Shown here in pieces: positions 1 to 7,848 of a DNA stretch of 64,000 bases (positions are counted from its first letter, which is position 1; each line of letters starts with the position of its first letter). Source of the DNA: Treponema sp. (GTDB lineage: Bacteria; Spirochaetota; Spirochaetia; Treponematales; Treponemataceae); contig JAEDCT010000009.1 of assembly GCA_016294035.1 (NCBI GenBank), forward strand, positions 28,514 through 92,513. Reading direction: 5' to 3'. Below the pieces are notes generated by a model. That model saw only the letters and a list, made by a program, of their open reading frames with translations, was not told the origin of the DNA and searched no databases. A program made the position numbers and the translations under genes.

Positions 1-1995
1 TGCAGTTCCTGTCTGCATGAATGAAGTATGTATTCTTGAATTCTTGTCCGTAAGCTCCGGCAATGTTTCAACGTATGTACTCAAGAGCTTTGTGCTGGAT
101 CTGTAATCAAGTATTGCCTGAAGAATTTCATTGCCTTCAGTTTCAAGAAGTTCCTCAAGAACCGCCGTGTCTGTACTAAAACCTGTCTTTGTTTTCTTGA
201 GGGGCTTAAGGTGCTGCTCGACAAACAAAACTTCCTGAAGCTGCTTTGTTGATGCTATATTGAATTCATGCCCCGCAATCTGATGGATTTTCTTTTCCTT
301 TTCTTCAATGAGTTTTTTAAGCTCAACACTGTATTCAGCAAGAGCCTTCTTGTTTAGATATATGCCCTCTTCTTCCATGGAAACTAAAATCGGAAGAAGC
401 TTCATTTCCATGCCATAGAACAAATCCTCAAGCTTTCTTTTTTTGAGTTCTTCCCTGAATTTATTGCACAGCTTGAGAGTAAAATCAGAATCCTCAGCAC
501 CATATTTTGATGCAGTTTCAAGAGGAACATCTGCAAAAGTCTGACCTTTTTCAACTATATCCTTGAACTCAATGCCTCTGAGACCAAGAGTTTTTTCTGC
601 AAGGGATTCAAGACTGTAGGGACTTTTTCCTGTTGCCCCAGGATTCAAAAGCCAGGCCGCAACCATTGTGTCAAAAACAGAACAATCAAATTTTCCGGCA
701 TATCCATTGGCATGAAGAATCTCCATATCAAACTTTGCATTATGCATGCAGACCGTAACATTGCAGTTGCCAAAGATTCTTTCCAGCTGGGAAAAGGCAT
801 CCTCAAGGGAAACTGTCTCAGGTGCAAACATTCCTCCAGAAAGTACCAGCGGCACATAAATTCCCTCACCCTCAACAAAGCTCAGGCTAAAACCAACAAT
901 ATTTGCACTGGTGCTTTCAAGGCCATCAGTTTCCGTGTCAAATGCACAGATTTTTGATTCACCAGAAAGCATCTGATCAATGAAGGATGATAGATCCGAT
1001 GCTGAAGTAACGCCCCTGTATTTCCCCTCATTTTGCTTTACCTCAAGAGCTTTCTCTTCTGGAATTTCAACAGCAGGCTTTTCTTTTTTTACGCCCTTAT
1101 CTTCTGATGCGCCGGAATCAACTTGAGACGCAAACTGCTTTGCAATGGAATAGGCCCCGTATCTTTCAAGAATTTTTGCTGCCTTTTTGTAATCAAGGTC
1201 AGATGTTGTAAATGAATCAAATGAAATATCCAGGGGAACATTATCATCAAGGGTAATGAGTTTTTTTGAGCTGAATGCATTTTCCCTGTCACTGCGAATC
1301 TTGTCACCGAGAGCCCCCTTTATTTCCTGGGCATGGTCATAGATTCCCTCCAGAGTTTCATACTGAGCAAGAAGTTTCAGTGCAGTCTTGTCACCAACAC
1401 CCTTAACTCCAGGAACATTATCTGCAGTATCACCAACAAGGGAAAGATAATCCAGAATTTTTTCCGGACCTATTCCCCACTTTGCCTTGACCTCATCAAT
1501 TCCCAGAGAAACCCATCCGCCATTATCCTTGTCCGGCTGCATCTCAAGACATTTTTCATCCACAAGCTGAAGAAGGTCCTTGTCACCTGAAAGAATCCTA
1601 ACTTCACGGTTTTCAGCCCTGCACTTTCTTGCCACAGTTGCAATTATGTCATCAGCCTCATAGCCGTCACATCTTAGAACAGGAACATTAAGTGCCTCTA
1701 GAATTTCTTCAATCCACGGAATCTGTGCATGAAGATCTTCCGGAGTCTTTGCACGGCTTGCCTTGTACTCAGGATACATTTCATGCCTGAAAGTTTTTGT
1801 CTTTGAATCAAAAGCCGCAGCAAGATAAGATGGCTTGTATTTTGAAAGCAAGGCCTTAAGGTTCTTAAAAAATATAACCACCGCACTGATATTGTCCCCG
1901 GCGGGATTTGTCAGAGGGTGGTTCACAAGAGCAAAATATGCCCGGTAAATTAATCCATATGAATCTAAAATATATACTGCATTGTCATTTGCCAT
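1..1995 (-). CDS. polA: DNA polymerase I, 3'-truncated by the window edge
   Basis: Replication and repair polymerase. The frame is open from an ATG at 1995 to base 1 (665 codons) and runs off the window, so most of the polymerase domain is missing. The N-terminal 5'-nuclease domain is clear: YILDSYGLIYRAYFAL at the start, AFDSKTKTFRHEMYPEYKA, the acidic GYEADDIIAT and SGDKDLLQL motifs, and the helix-hairpin-helix GDTADNVPGVKGVGDKTA. A 3'-5' exonuclease domain follows with intact acidic motifs (AFDTETDG, HNAKFDMEIL, YGAEDSDFT), so proofreading is probably active. The last visible residues, RIHTSFMQTGTA, match the start of polymerase motif A region. There is no Shine-Dalgarno; TAGTAT lies exactly 6 bases upstream of the ATG, which suggests a leaderless mRNA. 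Confidence 0.96.
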   Translation of the reverse strand, partial: MANDNAVYILDSYGLIYRAYFALVNHPLTNPAGDNISAVVIFFKNLKALLSKYKPSYLAAAFDSKTKTFRHEMYPEYKASRAKTPEDLHAQIPWIEEILEALNVPVLRCDGYEADDIIATVARKCRAENREVRILSGDKDLLQLVDEKCLEMQPDKDNGGWVSLGIDEVKAKWGIGPEKILDYLSLVGDTADNVPGVKGVGDKTALKLLAQYETLEGIYDHAQEIKGALGDKIRSDRENAFSSKKLITLDDNVPLDISFDSFTTSDLDYKKAAKILERYGAYSIAKQFASQVDSGASEDKGVKKEKPAVEIPEEKALEVKQNEGKYRGVTSASDLSSFIDQMLSGESKICAFDTETDGLESTSANIVGFSLSFVEGEGIYVPLVLSGGMFAPETVSLEDAFSQLERIFGNCNVTVCMHNAKFDMEILHANGYAGKFDCSVFDTMVAAWLLNPGATGKSPYSLESLAEKTLGLRGIEFKDIVEKGQTFADVPLETASKYGAEDSDFTLKLCNKFREELKKRKLEDLFYGMEMKLLPILVSMEEEGIYLNKKALAEYSVELKKLIEEKEKKIHQIAGHEFNIASTKQLQEVLFVEQHLKPLKKTKTGFSTDTAVLEELLETEGNEILQAILDYRSSTKLLSTYVETLPELTDKNSRIHTSFMQTGTA

Positions 1996-2017
1996 GACTA
2001 AATACTAGCATATACAC

Positions 2018-2509
2018 TTATTTTATGGAAGAAAGCAATGGTGATCTGAGACGAGGCCCCGGATCCATTGAGCTGTCATAAAGCTGCGGATCTTCAAGAA
2101 CATCGCAAATGCTGTTTCCCCTGTTTTTTCCGAATGAAACAATTTTCATGAGCTGTGATGTTGTAGCATTTGAAAGAAGATACTCAGTAAAATCCATATT
2201 CTTGTATGCCTTTGAAATCTGCCAGTCTGACTGCAACTGGAAAACTTCCTTTTCTCCGCGAAGATCAGAAGCCAGGTAATCATTGGCAATATCATACATT
2301 CTTTCAAAAAGGACTTCCTTTCCATCATCCGTAAGCCTGACGATTGTTGAATAGCTTGGTTCAAAAGCATAGGCCTTGAGCATGCGCATGTAGTGCATTT
2401 CAACAGAATTCTCATAGACATTTGACTTAACGTACTTTACTTTCTTTTCCTGGGCAAAAGCCATTGGAATCAAAAGAGCCAAAGCAATAACTGATACAAA
2501 TTTTTTCAT
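2018..2509 (-). CDS. small secreted protein of unknown function
   Basis: 163 residues beginning with a typical signal peptide (MKKFVSVIALALLIPMAFAQ, cleavage likely after AFA-Q). The mature part is mixed helical and polar, with no motif I recognise. It has a strong GGAGAGGAGAAA ribosome binding site before the ATG at 2509 and its own near-consensus promoter. The stop lies 23 bases upstream of the polA start, so polA could be reached by readthrough, although polA appears to have its own promoter. Probably periplasmic or outer-membrane associated; function unknown. Confidence 0.8.
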   Translation of the reverse strand: MKKFVSVIALALLIPMAFAQEKKVKYVKSNVYENSVEMHYMRMLKAYAFEPSYSTIVRLTDDGKEVLFERMYDIANDYLASDLRGEKEVFQLQSDWQISKAYKNMDFTEYLLSNATTSQLMKIVSFGKNRGNSICDVLEDPQLYDSSMDPGPRLRSPLLSSIK

Positions 2510-2549
2510 AATAATTTTCTCCTCTCCCTAAACTATTACTATGTTCGAC

Positions 2550-2578
2550 ATTTTACCGCCACACTTTAGTACTGTCAA
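2550..2578 (-). promoter_or_regulatory. sigma-70 type promoter of the secreted-protein gene
   Basis: On the minus strand, a perfect -35 TTGACA (2573-2578), a 17-base spacer and -10 TAAAAT (2550-2555). Transcription would start near 2543, giving a ~34-base leader that contains the GGAGAGGAG ribosome binding site. This is a conventional leadered promoter, useful as contrast to the leaderless ones in this window. Confidence 0.75.
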
Positions 2579-2721
2579 TCGCGTTTAATGTAATATTTCG
2601 CATTCGTTTCTATTTTTCGCAAACAAAACATTTTTTTGATTTTTTTTATTTCCATTTTCTCCATTCACTCTAAAATCATGACAAATAAAATTTTGCAGTT
2701 ATTCAGGAAACAACATATTTC

Positions 2722-2750
2722 TTGATGAAAACAGTGTTTCTCTTTATAAT
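2722..2750 (+). promoter_or_regulatory. promoter of the EEP-family gene
   Basis: TTGATG (2722-2727), 17-base spacer, TATAAT (2745-2750). The GTG start follows 9 bases later at 2760 and has no Shine-Dalgarno, so the 5' leader would be zero to three bases. Confidence 0.6.
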
Positions 2751-2759
2751 AACTTCATC

Positions 2760-3860
2760 GTGAAAATTACAGAGAAACTTGGAATAAGAATCGCAATTAT
2801 TGTCACTGGCGGATTGATTGCATTTTGTTTTCTTTATTTTCTATATTTTGTTGTCTTTTCATATCGTCAGAAGGATAATCTGAAACTCAGGGCAAAAGGC
2901 CAAAGTACTGAGGAAGAGCTTGAAACAAATCGTGCATACAGACTGATCAGTCACAACATTGGTTTCGGAGCATACTCGCCAGACTTCACATTCTTCATGG
3001 ATGGTGGAAAAGAAAGCCGTGCTTTTTCCAGGGATCAGGTAATCGGCAACACGACAGGATGTGCCAGAGTTACTTCAAACATGGGGGCTGATTTTCTTCT
3101 TTACCAGGAAGTTGACATCAGGGGAACACGAAGCCACTTTGTCAACGAAGCTGATTTACTGGTATCTATAATAGAAGAAAATGACACCATCAACTGGATT
3201 TTTGCACAAAACTACAACTCACCTTACATTCTTTATCCATTATCATCACCACACGGAAGAAACAAATCAGGAATCATGACAGCAAGCCATTTCAAGATTC
3301 AGGATGCCACAAGACGTTCCCTGCCAGTTGAAAAGGGACTTTCTAGACTTGTTGACCTGGATCGATGCTATGCAAAAACTGTATTCAATACTAAAAATTC
3401 AAAAAAACTCATCATTTATAATGTTCATCTGAGTGCATACACCACAACCCCTGAAACCGGAAACAACCAGATCAGAATGATTTGCATGGACATGGATGAA
3501 GAATACAGGAAAGGAAACTACGTTCTCGCTGCCGGAGACATGAACAGGGAAATTTTCGAAAGGGCAAGCGAACTCTTCGGAAAAAGCAGGAAGGACTACT
3601 CATGGTGCCAGTCCTTTCCAGAAAATCTTCTTCCAGAAAACCTGAATCTTGTTCCCCCATGCAGTAAAGAATCTCCGGTTCCAACATCCAGAAACACGGA
3701 CATCCCCTACGGACCGGATAATTTTGTGACAATCATAGATGGTTTCATTGTTTCAAAAAACATCAGGGTTCTGACGACAGAAGTCCTCAAGACTGATTTT
3801 GAATATTCTGACCATAACCCAATATACATTGATTTCATGCTTTCTGATGACAATCAGTAG
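2760..3860 (+). CDS. membrane-anchored endonuclease/exonuclease/phosphatase family protein
   Basis: 366 residues, GTG start. One N-terminal transmembrane helix (about residues 10-35) followed by an EEP (DNase I-like) domain facing outside the cytoplasm. Family landmarks seen in order: RLISHNIGFG (metal-binding Asn), LLYQEVD (catalytic Glu), YNVHLSAY, AAGDMNRE (Asp/Asn pair) and the terminal SDHNPIYIDF (Asp-His). The catalytic set is therefore complete. Family members cleave phosphodiesters in nucleic acids, phosphoinositides or sphingomyelin; the substrate cannot be told from sequence. It stands alone between a divergent secreted protein and icd. Confidence 0.85.
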   Translation: MKITEKLGIRIAIIVTGGLIAFCFLYFLYFVVFSYRQKDNLKLRAKGQSTEEELETNRAYRLISHNIGFGAYSPDFTFFMDGGKESRAFSRDQVIGNTTGCARVTSNMGADFLLYQEVDIRGTRSHFVNEADLLVSIIEENDTINWIFAQNYNSPYILYPLSSPHGRNKSGIMTASHFKIQDATRRSLPVEKGLSRLVDLDRCYAKTVFNTKNSKKLIIYNVHLSAYTTTPETGNNQIRMICMDMDEEYRKGNYVLAAGDMNREIFERASELFGKSRKDYSWCQSFPENLLPENLNLVPPCSKESPVPTSRNTDIPYGPDNFVTIIDGFIVSKNIRVLTTEVLKTDFEYSDHNPIYIDFMLSDDNQ

Positions 3861-3945
3861 ACCATGGAACAGGGTTCCTAAAAAGACAATAAAGTTTATC
3901 AGTTATATGGTATGTATAAGCTGATATAACACAGCAAAAATATGG

Positions 3946-3962
3946 TCCTGAAAAATTCAGGA
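3946..3962 (+). promoter_or_regulatory. small hairpin in the icd leader
   Basis: TCCTGAA, loop AAA, TTCAGGA, 28 bases before the icd start. It sits upstream of the ribosome binding site and is not followed by a T-run, so it is more likely a leader stem than a terminator. Role unknown. Confidence 0.3.
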
Positions 3963-3989
3963 TGACATTTATAATTTAGGAGAAAAACT

Positions 3990-5186
3990 ATGGCAAAAAT
4001 TCAGATGAAAAACCCAATTGCTGAACTCGACGGCGATGAAATGACCCGCGTGCTTTGGGCTGTAATCAAGGAAAAGCTTCTTGAACCATTCATTGACCTC
4101 AAGACAGAATACTACGACCTTGGTCTCAAGAGCCGTGACGACAGCGACGACAAGATTACTTACGCTGCTGCAGAAGCAATCAAGAGACTTCACGTTGGCG
4201 TTAAGTGTGCAACAATCACTTCAAACGAAGCCCGCGTAAAGGAATACAACCTGAAGCAGCTTACACGCTCACCAAACGGAATCATCCGCGAGGAACTTGA
4301 CGGTACAGTTTTCCGCGCCCCAATTTTCGTAAACAACATCCAGTGCTGCGTTACAAGCTGGAAGAAGCCAATCGTCCTTGGCCGCCATGCATACGGTGAT
4401 GTTTACAAGAACTGCGAAATCAAGGTTCCATGTGCTGGAAAAGCAGAACTTGTTTTTACAGGTGAAGATGGAACAGAAATCCGCAAGACAATCCAGATGA
4501 TGAAGGGACCTGGAATTCTTCAGGGCATCCACAACATGGACAAGTCAATCGAAAGCTTTGCCCGCTGCTGCTTTAACTATGCCCTTGACCAGAAAATCAG
4601 CGTATGGCTCGGAACAAAGGACACAATCTCAAAAACTTATGACGGAAACTTCAAGGCAATCTTCCAGAAGATTTTCGACGAGGAATTCAAGGCAAAATTT
4701 GATGCAGCTGGAATTGAATATTTCTACACCCTCATCGATGACTGTGTTGCAAGAATCATGAAGCATGAAGGCGGAATCCTTTGGGCATGCAAGAACTACG
4801 ACGGTGACGTTATGAGTGACATGATAGCCTCTGCCTGCGGAAGTCTTGCAATGATGACTTCTGTTCTCGTAAGCCCGGACGGAAACTTTGAATACGAAGC
4901 AAGCCACGGAACAGTTCAGAAGCACTACTACCGCTACCTTAAGGGCGAAAAGACTTCAACAAACCCTGTTGCAACAATCTTCGCATGGACAGGTGCCCTT
5001 GCAAAACGCGGTGAACTTGACGGAACACCAGAACTCGTAGATTTTGCAAAGAAGCTTGAAAAGGCAACCCTCGACGTTATCGAAGAAGGAACAATGACAG
5101 GTGACCTTGCACGCCTTGCAACTCCGGCAGCAAAGAAAATTTTAAACAGCTGGGAATTCATTGATGCCATCGCTGCAAAGCTGTAA
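3990..5186 (+). CDS. icd: isocitrate dehydrogenase, NADP-dependent (eukaryotic-like dimeric type)
   Basis: 398 residues. Oxidatively decarboxylates isocitrate to 2-oxoglutarate, giving NADPH. The start PIAELDGDEMTRVLW, TRSPNGIIREELDGTVFRAP (isocitrate-binding Ser/Asn/Arg), GRHAYGDVYK, LIDDCVARIMK, NYDGDVMSDMIA (metal Asp pair) and YEASHGTVQKHY with TSTNPVATIFAW (nucleotide loop) are all intact and collinear with the cytosolic/eukaryotic-type NADP family. Ribosome binding site TAGGAG lies 9 bases before the ATG. It is a single-gene unit; a host with an incomplete TCA cycle could use it to make 2-oxoglutarate and glutamate. G+C and C-ending codon use is visibly higher than in neighbours, as expected for a highly expressed gene. 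Confidence 0.97.
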   Translation: MAKIQMKNPIAELDGDEMTRVLWAVIKEKLLEPFIDLKTEYYDLGLKSRDDSDDKITYAAAEAIKRLHVGVKCATITSNEARVKEYNLKQLTRSPNGIIREELDGTVFRAPIFVNNIQCCVTSWKKPIVLGRHAYGDVYKNCEIKVPCAGKAELVFTGEDGTEIRKTIQMMKGPGILQGIHNMDKSIESFARCCFNYALDQKISVWLGTKDTISKTYDGNFKAIFQKIFDEEFKAKFDAAGIEYFYTLIDDCVARIMKHEGGILWACKNYDGDVMSDMIASACGSLAMMTSVLVSPDGNFEYEASHGTVQKHYYRYLKGEKTSTNPVATIFAWTGALAKRGELDGTPELVDFAKKLEKATLDVIEEGTMTGDLARLATPAAKKILNSWEFIDAIAAKL

Positions 5187-5316
5187 GCGAAGGTCAAGAA
5201 ATTGTCATTATGGTGCTTGAACTGATAATCTGATTCCAGGCTGAAAGAGATTCCCGCATAAAGTGCGAAGACTACATAAGAAAACAGATTTATACATAAA
5301 GGCAATTATTTCCAAT

Positions 5317-5369
5317 AAAAAAATGCACCTCCTAAAATTGAACTTTATTTGTCCAACTTTAGGGGTGTA
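5317..5369 (-). repeat. solo insertion-sequence end (IS3/IS150-like), 53 bp
   Basis: The reverse complement of this stretch matches 60553-60605 at 51 of 53 bases and begins TACACCCCTAAAGTTGGACA. At the second site the same end leads into an IS3-type orfA fragment, so this is read as a solitary IS end left after decay or deletion. Outside the 53 bp the two sites do not match. The rest of 5187-5428 holds nothing else I can identify. Confidence 0.65.
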
Positions 5370-5428
5370 TTTTATTCTCCAATTTACAGACTTCTGGAAA
5401 AACAAACATTATTGAATAGAAACTAAAA

Positions 5429-6256
5429 TCAACAAATGCATCCACCGAAGGGAATATGGAATTTTTCGCAAAGAATTTCATATTCCTTTTTTTCATCATC
5501 ACCATTCAGACTTGTAACAAAGAAAGTCATATCTTCGGGTAAGTTTTCAGAATCAGGTTTTTCAGGTGCAGTTTTTATTACATCAAGGGCATGATTGGAA
5601 ACACCGTCACGACTGTCTACCACAAAGACCTTTCTCCAGCTTTTGGATGCAAAAGCTTCTTCAATTTCACGAGCCATGTGTGTAAAATGTGTGCAGCCTA
5701 GAATAATTGTATCGCAGCCGCAACTGTTGAAATAATCCACGGCAGGCATTACGGCAGCCATTTTTTCTTCTCGCGTTGCAGTAAACAATCTGTGCTCAAT
5801 AAAGTCAATTAAATCCGGATCACCTCGTTTAAGCACCTGACAGTCACTTGCAAAATCCTCAATCAGTTTCTGTGAATAGGGATGATTCACAGAAGCATTT
5901 GTTGCAAGAAAACCGATTTTTTTATTGAGGGAAACTTTAGCTGCAAGTTTGATTGCAGGAACAGTTCCGATTATTGGAAGACCAGGATAAAGTTTTCTAA
6001 GCTCATCAAGGGCAGTAACTGAAATTGTATTGCAGGCAATAATCACGGCACGAGGATTCCATCGATCAATAATTTGACTGATGGCATGTGAAGAACAACT
6101 TACTATTTCTTCAAAGGATTTTTCCCCATAAGGAAAATGAACTGTATCTCCCAAATAGACACACCGTCTTTCAGGAGATTTTTCCTTTAGCAGCAGCATA
6201 TATGGAATTCCGCCGGTACCACTGTCCAGAAAAGCAAAATCAACACTTTTTTTCAC
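5429..6256 (-). CDS. murI: glutamate racemase
   Basis: 275 residues, GTG start. Interconverts L- and D-glutamate for peptidoglycan. FLDSGTGGIPYM carries the Asp-Ser pair, YLGDTVHFPYGEKS follows, and both catalytic cysteines are present in IIACNTISVTAL and IILGCTHFTHM (with the Cys-adjacent Thr-His). The length is usual for the family. An AAGGAG site 7 bases upstream overlaps the stop region of the preceding Cys-rich gene (10-base gap), so the two are cotranscribed. Spirochaete peptidoglycan uses D-Glu, so the gene is expected to be essential. Confidence 0.95.
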   Translation of the reverse strand: MKKSVDFAFLDSGTGGIPYMLLLKEKSPERRCVYLGDTVHFPYGEKSFEEIVSCSSHAISQIIDRWNPRAVIIACNTISVTALDELRKLYPGLPIIGTVPAIKLAAKVSLNKKIGFLATNASVNHPYSQKLIEDFASDCQVLKRGDPDLIDFIEHRLFTATREEKMAAVMPAVDYFNSCGCDTIILGCTHFTHMAREIEEAFASKSWRKVFVVDSRDGVSNHALDVIKTAPEKPDSENLPEDMTFFVTSLNGDDEKKEYEILCEKFHIPFGGCIC

Positions 6257-6266
6257 GGCCTACTCC

Positions 6267-6548
6267 TTAGGAAAACAGAGCGTTAAAGGCATCAACTGCC
6301 TTTGATTTTTTTTCATCATTACCTGGACCTTTAGAATCAAAGTTTCTTTTGGGACTGAAAAAACCGCAGAAATTTGAGTGTTCCTTGTCACCCACAAGCT
6401 CATCAACAGTTTCATGACAATCATAATGACTTCCCGGCATATAATGAATACAATTTCTGCAGCAATGCAAATCTGAATGACATTGAGGACATTCACTTGA
6501 CCGTGAGACCATATCTACAAGGATTTCACTTCCACATTTCCAACACAT
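6267..6548 (-). CDS. Cys/His-rich putative zinc-ribbon protein
   Basis: 93 residues with an N-terminal CWKCG...CPQCHSDLHCCRNCIHY...HYDCHE...NFCGFF pattern: about nine cysteines and several histidines in the first 65 residues, then a short charged tail. This suggests two structural zinc sites, probably a small cytoplasmic zinc-ribbon protein. Function unknown. It is the first gene of a two-gene unit with murI and has no ribosome binding site; the -10 hexamer is 6 bases before the ATG. Confidence 0.75.
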   Translation of the reverse strand: MCWKCGSEILVDMVSRSSECPQCHSDLHCCRNCIHYMPGSHYDCHETVDELVGDKEHSNFCGFFSPKRNFDSKGPGNDEKKSKAVDAFNALFS

Positions 6549-6554
6549 AAATCA

Positions 6555-6584
6555 ATGATACCATATTTGACTATTTGCCTTCAA
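6555..6584 (-). promoter_or_regulatory. leaderless-type promoter of the Cys-rich protein-murI unit
   Basis: Minus strand: TTGAAG (6579-6584), 18-base spacer, TATCAT (6555-6560), then 6 bases and the ATG at 6548. It interleaves with the divergent promoter of the pentapeptide gene, so the two should compete for polymerase. Confidence 0.6.
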
Positions 6585-6595
6585 TAAACTAATGT
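6567..6595 (+). promoter_or_regulatory. leaderless-type promoter of the pentapeptide-repeat gene
   Basis: TTGACT (6567-6572), 17-base spacer, TAATGT (6590-6595), then exactly 6 bases to the ATG at 6602. No Shine-Dalgarno is present. Confidence 0.6.
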
Positions 6596-6601
6596 TTAGA
6601 T

Positions 6602-7270
6602 ATGTATATTGCAAATAAATGCCAGTGTCCGGATTGCAACGAAACAGCAATCACCATAATTGATGAATTCGACAACATTATCTCAGGTCCAGGCTTTTGT
6701 CTCAAACACACAAAGGATCCCATCAAAGCACAAATAAAGCTTCTCAACTACATTCAAAATCACGACACAATTACGGGCGTTTCCTTTTCTGGAATGAATG
6801 TCTCAAATCTGGATCTTTCACACAAACGATTCTACGGATGTAATTTTCGTCACTGCAACTTTGCAAACATTCACTCAGATGGGCTGAGAGTAAAAATCAG
6901 TTTTCTTGATTTCTCTACGTTCAGCGAATGCGACATGATCAACAGTCATATTCAGTTCTGTTCATTTTCAGGATCAAGATTCGTCCATGTTATTTTTACT
7001 GGAAGTGACTTGATTCACAACAATTTCAATGGAACAACTTTATATCAGTCAAGCTTTGACAAAAGTGATCTCTACAACAGTTCATTCATAAAATCAATTT
7101 TGATTAACACATCCATGACAGACTGCAATTTGAAAAAAACAGTTTTCTATGAATCAATCAGGGACAAGGTTTCATTCAGACTTTCAAACACAAGGGAAGC
7201 TTACGTTATCCGGGGAAACGACATGACAAGCCTTGATGATCTGGATAAAGATCCAGAAGGAGCCCTATAA
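6602..7270 (+). CDS. pentapeptide-repeat protein with N-terminal Cys/His cluster
   Basis: 222 residues. Residues 7-40 hold a CQCPDC...FCLKH pattern that could bind one zinc ion. From about residue 58 to 185 there are repeats of the A(D/N)LXX type (for example FSGMNVSNLDLSHKRFYG, CNFRHCNFAN, GSDLIHNNFNGT, SDLYNSSF), which fold as a right-handed quadrilateral beta-helix. Proteins of this kind are often interaction scaffolds or DNA mimics; nothing here fixes the role. Its TAA overlaps the ATG of the next gene by one base, so the metallo-hydrolase is translationally coupled. Confidence 0.85.
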   Translation: MYIANKCQCPDCNETAITIIDEFDNIISGPGFCLKHTKDPIKAQIKLLNYIQNHDTITGVSFSGMNVSNLDLSHKRFYGCNFRHCNFANIHSDGLRVKISFLDFSTFSECDMINSHIQFCSFSGSRFVHVIFTGSDLIHNNFNGTTLYQSSFDKSDLYNSSFIKSILINTSMTDCNLKKTVFYESIRDKVSFRLSNTREAYVIRGNDMTSLDDLDKDPEGAL

Positions 7271-7839
7271 TGAAAATCTACTTTGATCTTTGCATTGATG
7301 GATTTACCAACAGCTATACCATTCTAAACGATGACCCAAACGTTATGGAAGCAATCATAATTGACCCGGGGAAATTTTCAAATGAAATCATTAACCGGAT
7401 TGAAAAAGGCGGTTACAAGCTTACATCAGTATTGCTGACACACAACCATGCTCATCACACACAGGGTCTTAAGACACTTTCGAAAATCTACACGCCAACA
7501 GTTTATGCGGCAGAATCAAGTGTCTATGAATACGAGTCAGTTGTTTTAAACGGTGACGGCATGACAACCATATCCGGGCTGCACGTTGAATATTTCTCAA
7601 TCCCAGGACATTCACCAGACAGCATGGTTTACAAAATTGAAGATGTTATTTTCACGGGAGACACTTTACTTGCGGGAATGATTTCAAAGACTTCCCACAA
7701 GTATTCTGAAAAACTGCTTTCATCTAAAATCAGGGAAAAGCTCTACGCATTACCCGACAGAACAGTAATCATGCCGGGTCACGGAGTACCTTCTACGATT
7801 GAATCAGAAAAGCAATATAATCTGGATATTCTTCTGTAA
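7270..7839 (+). CDS. metallo-beta-lactamase-fold hydrolase (glyoxalase II-like), altered metal motif
   Basis: 189 residues of the MBL fold. Motif 1 reads THNHAHHTQG (residues 57-66) where the family has TH-x-H-x-D-H: the Asp that binds the second metal is His62. Downstream motifs are normal: IPGHSPDSM, FTGDTLLAG and IMPGHGVPSTI. The length is that of short cytoplasmic hydroxyacylglutathione-hydrolase-like proteins. The substitution suggests a single-metal site or different chemistry. It is coupled to the pentapeptide-repeat gene by a one-base overlap (taATG) and ends 10 bases from a convergent lipoprotein gene. Confidence 0.85.
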   Translation: MKIYFDLCIDGFTNSYTILNDDPNVMEAIIIDPGKFSNEIINRIEKGGYKLTSVLLTHNHAHHTQGLKTLSKIYTPTVYAAESSVYEYESVVLNGDGMTTISGLHVEYFSIPGHSPDSMVYKIEDVIFTGDTLLAGMISKTSHKYSEKLLSSKIREKLYALPDRTVIMPGHGVPSTIESEKQYNLDILL

Positions 7840-7848
7840 ACCTTAGGG

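Noticed and set aside
712..957. Small plus-strand frames inside polA and other large genes
   Set aside because: They overlap strongly supported genes on the other strand and show no signal or motif.
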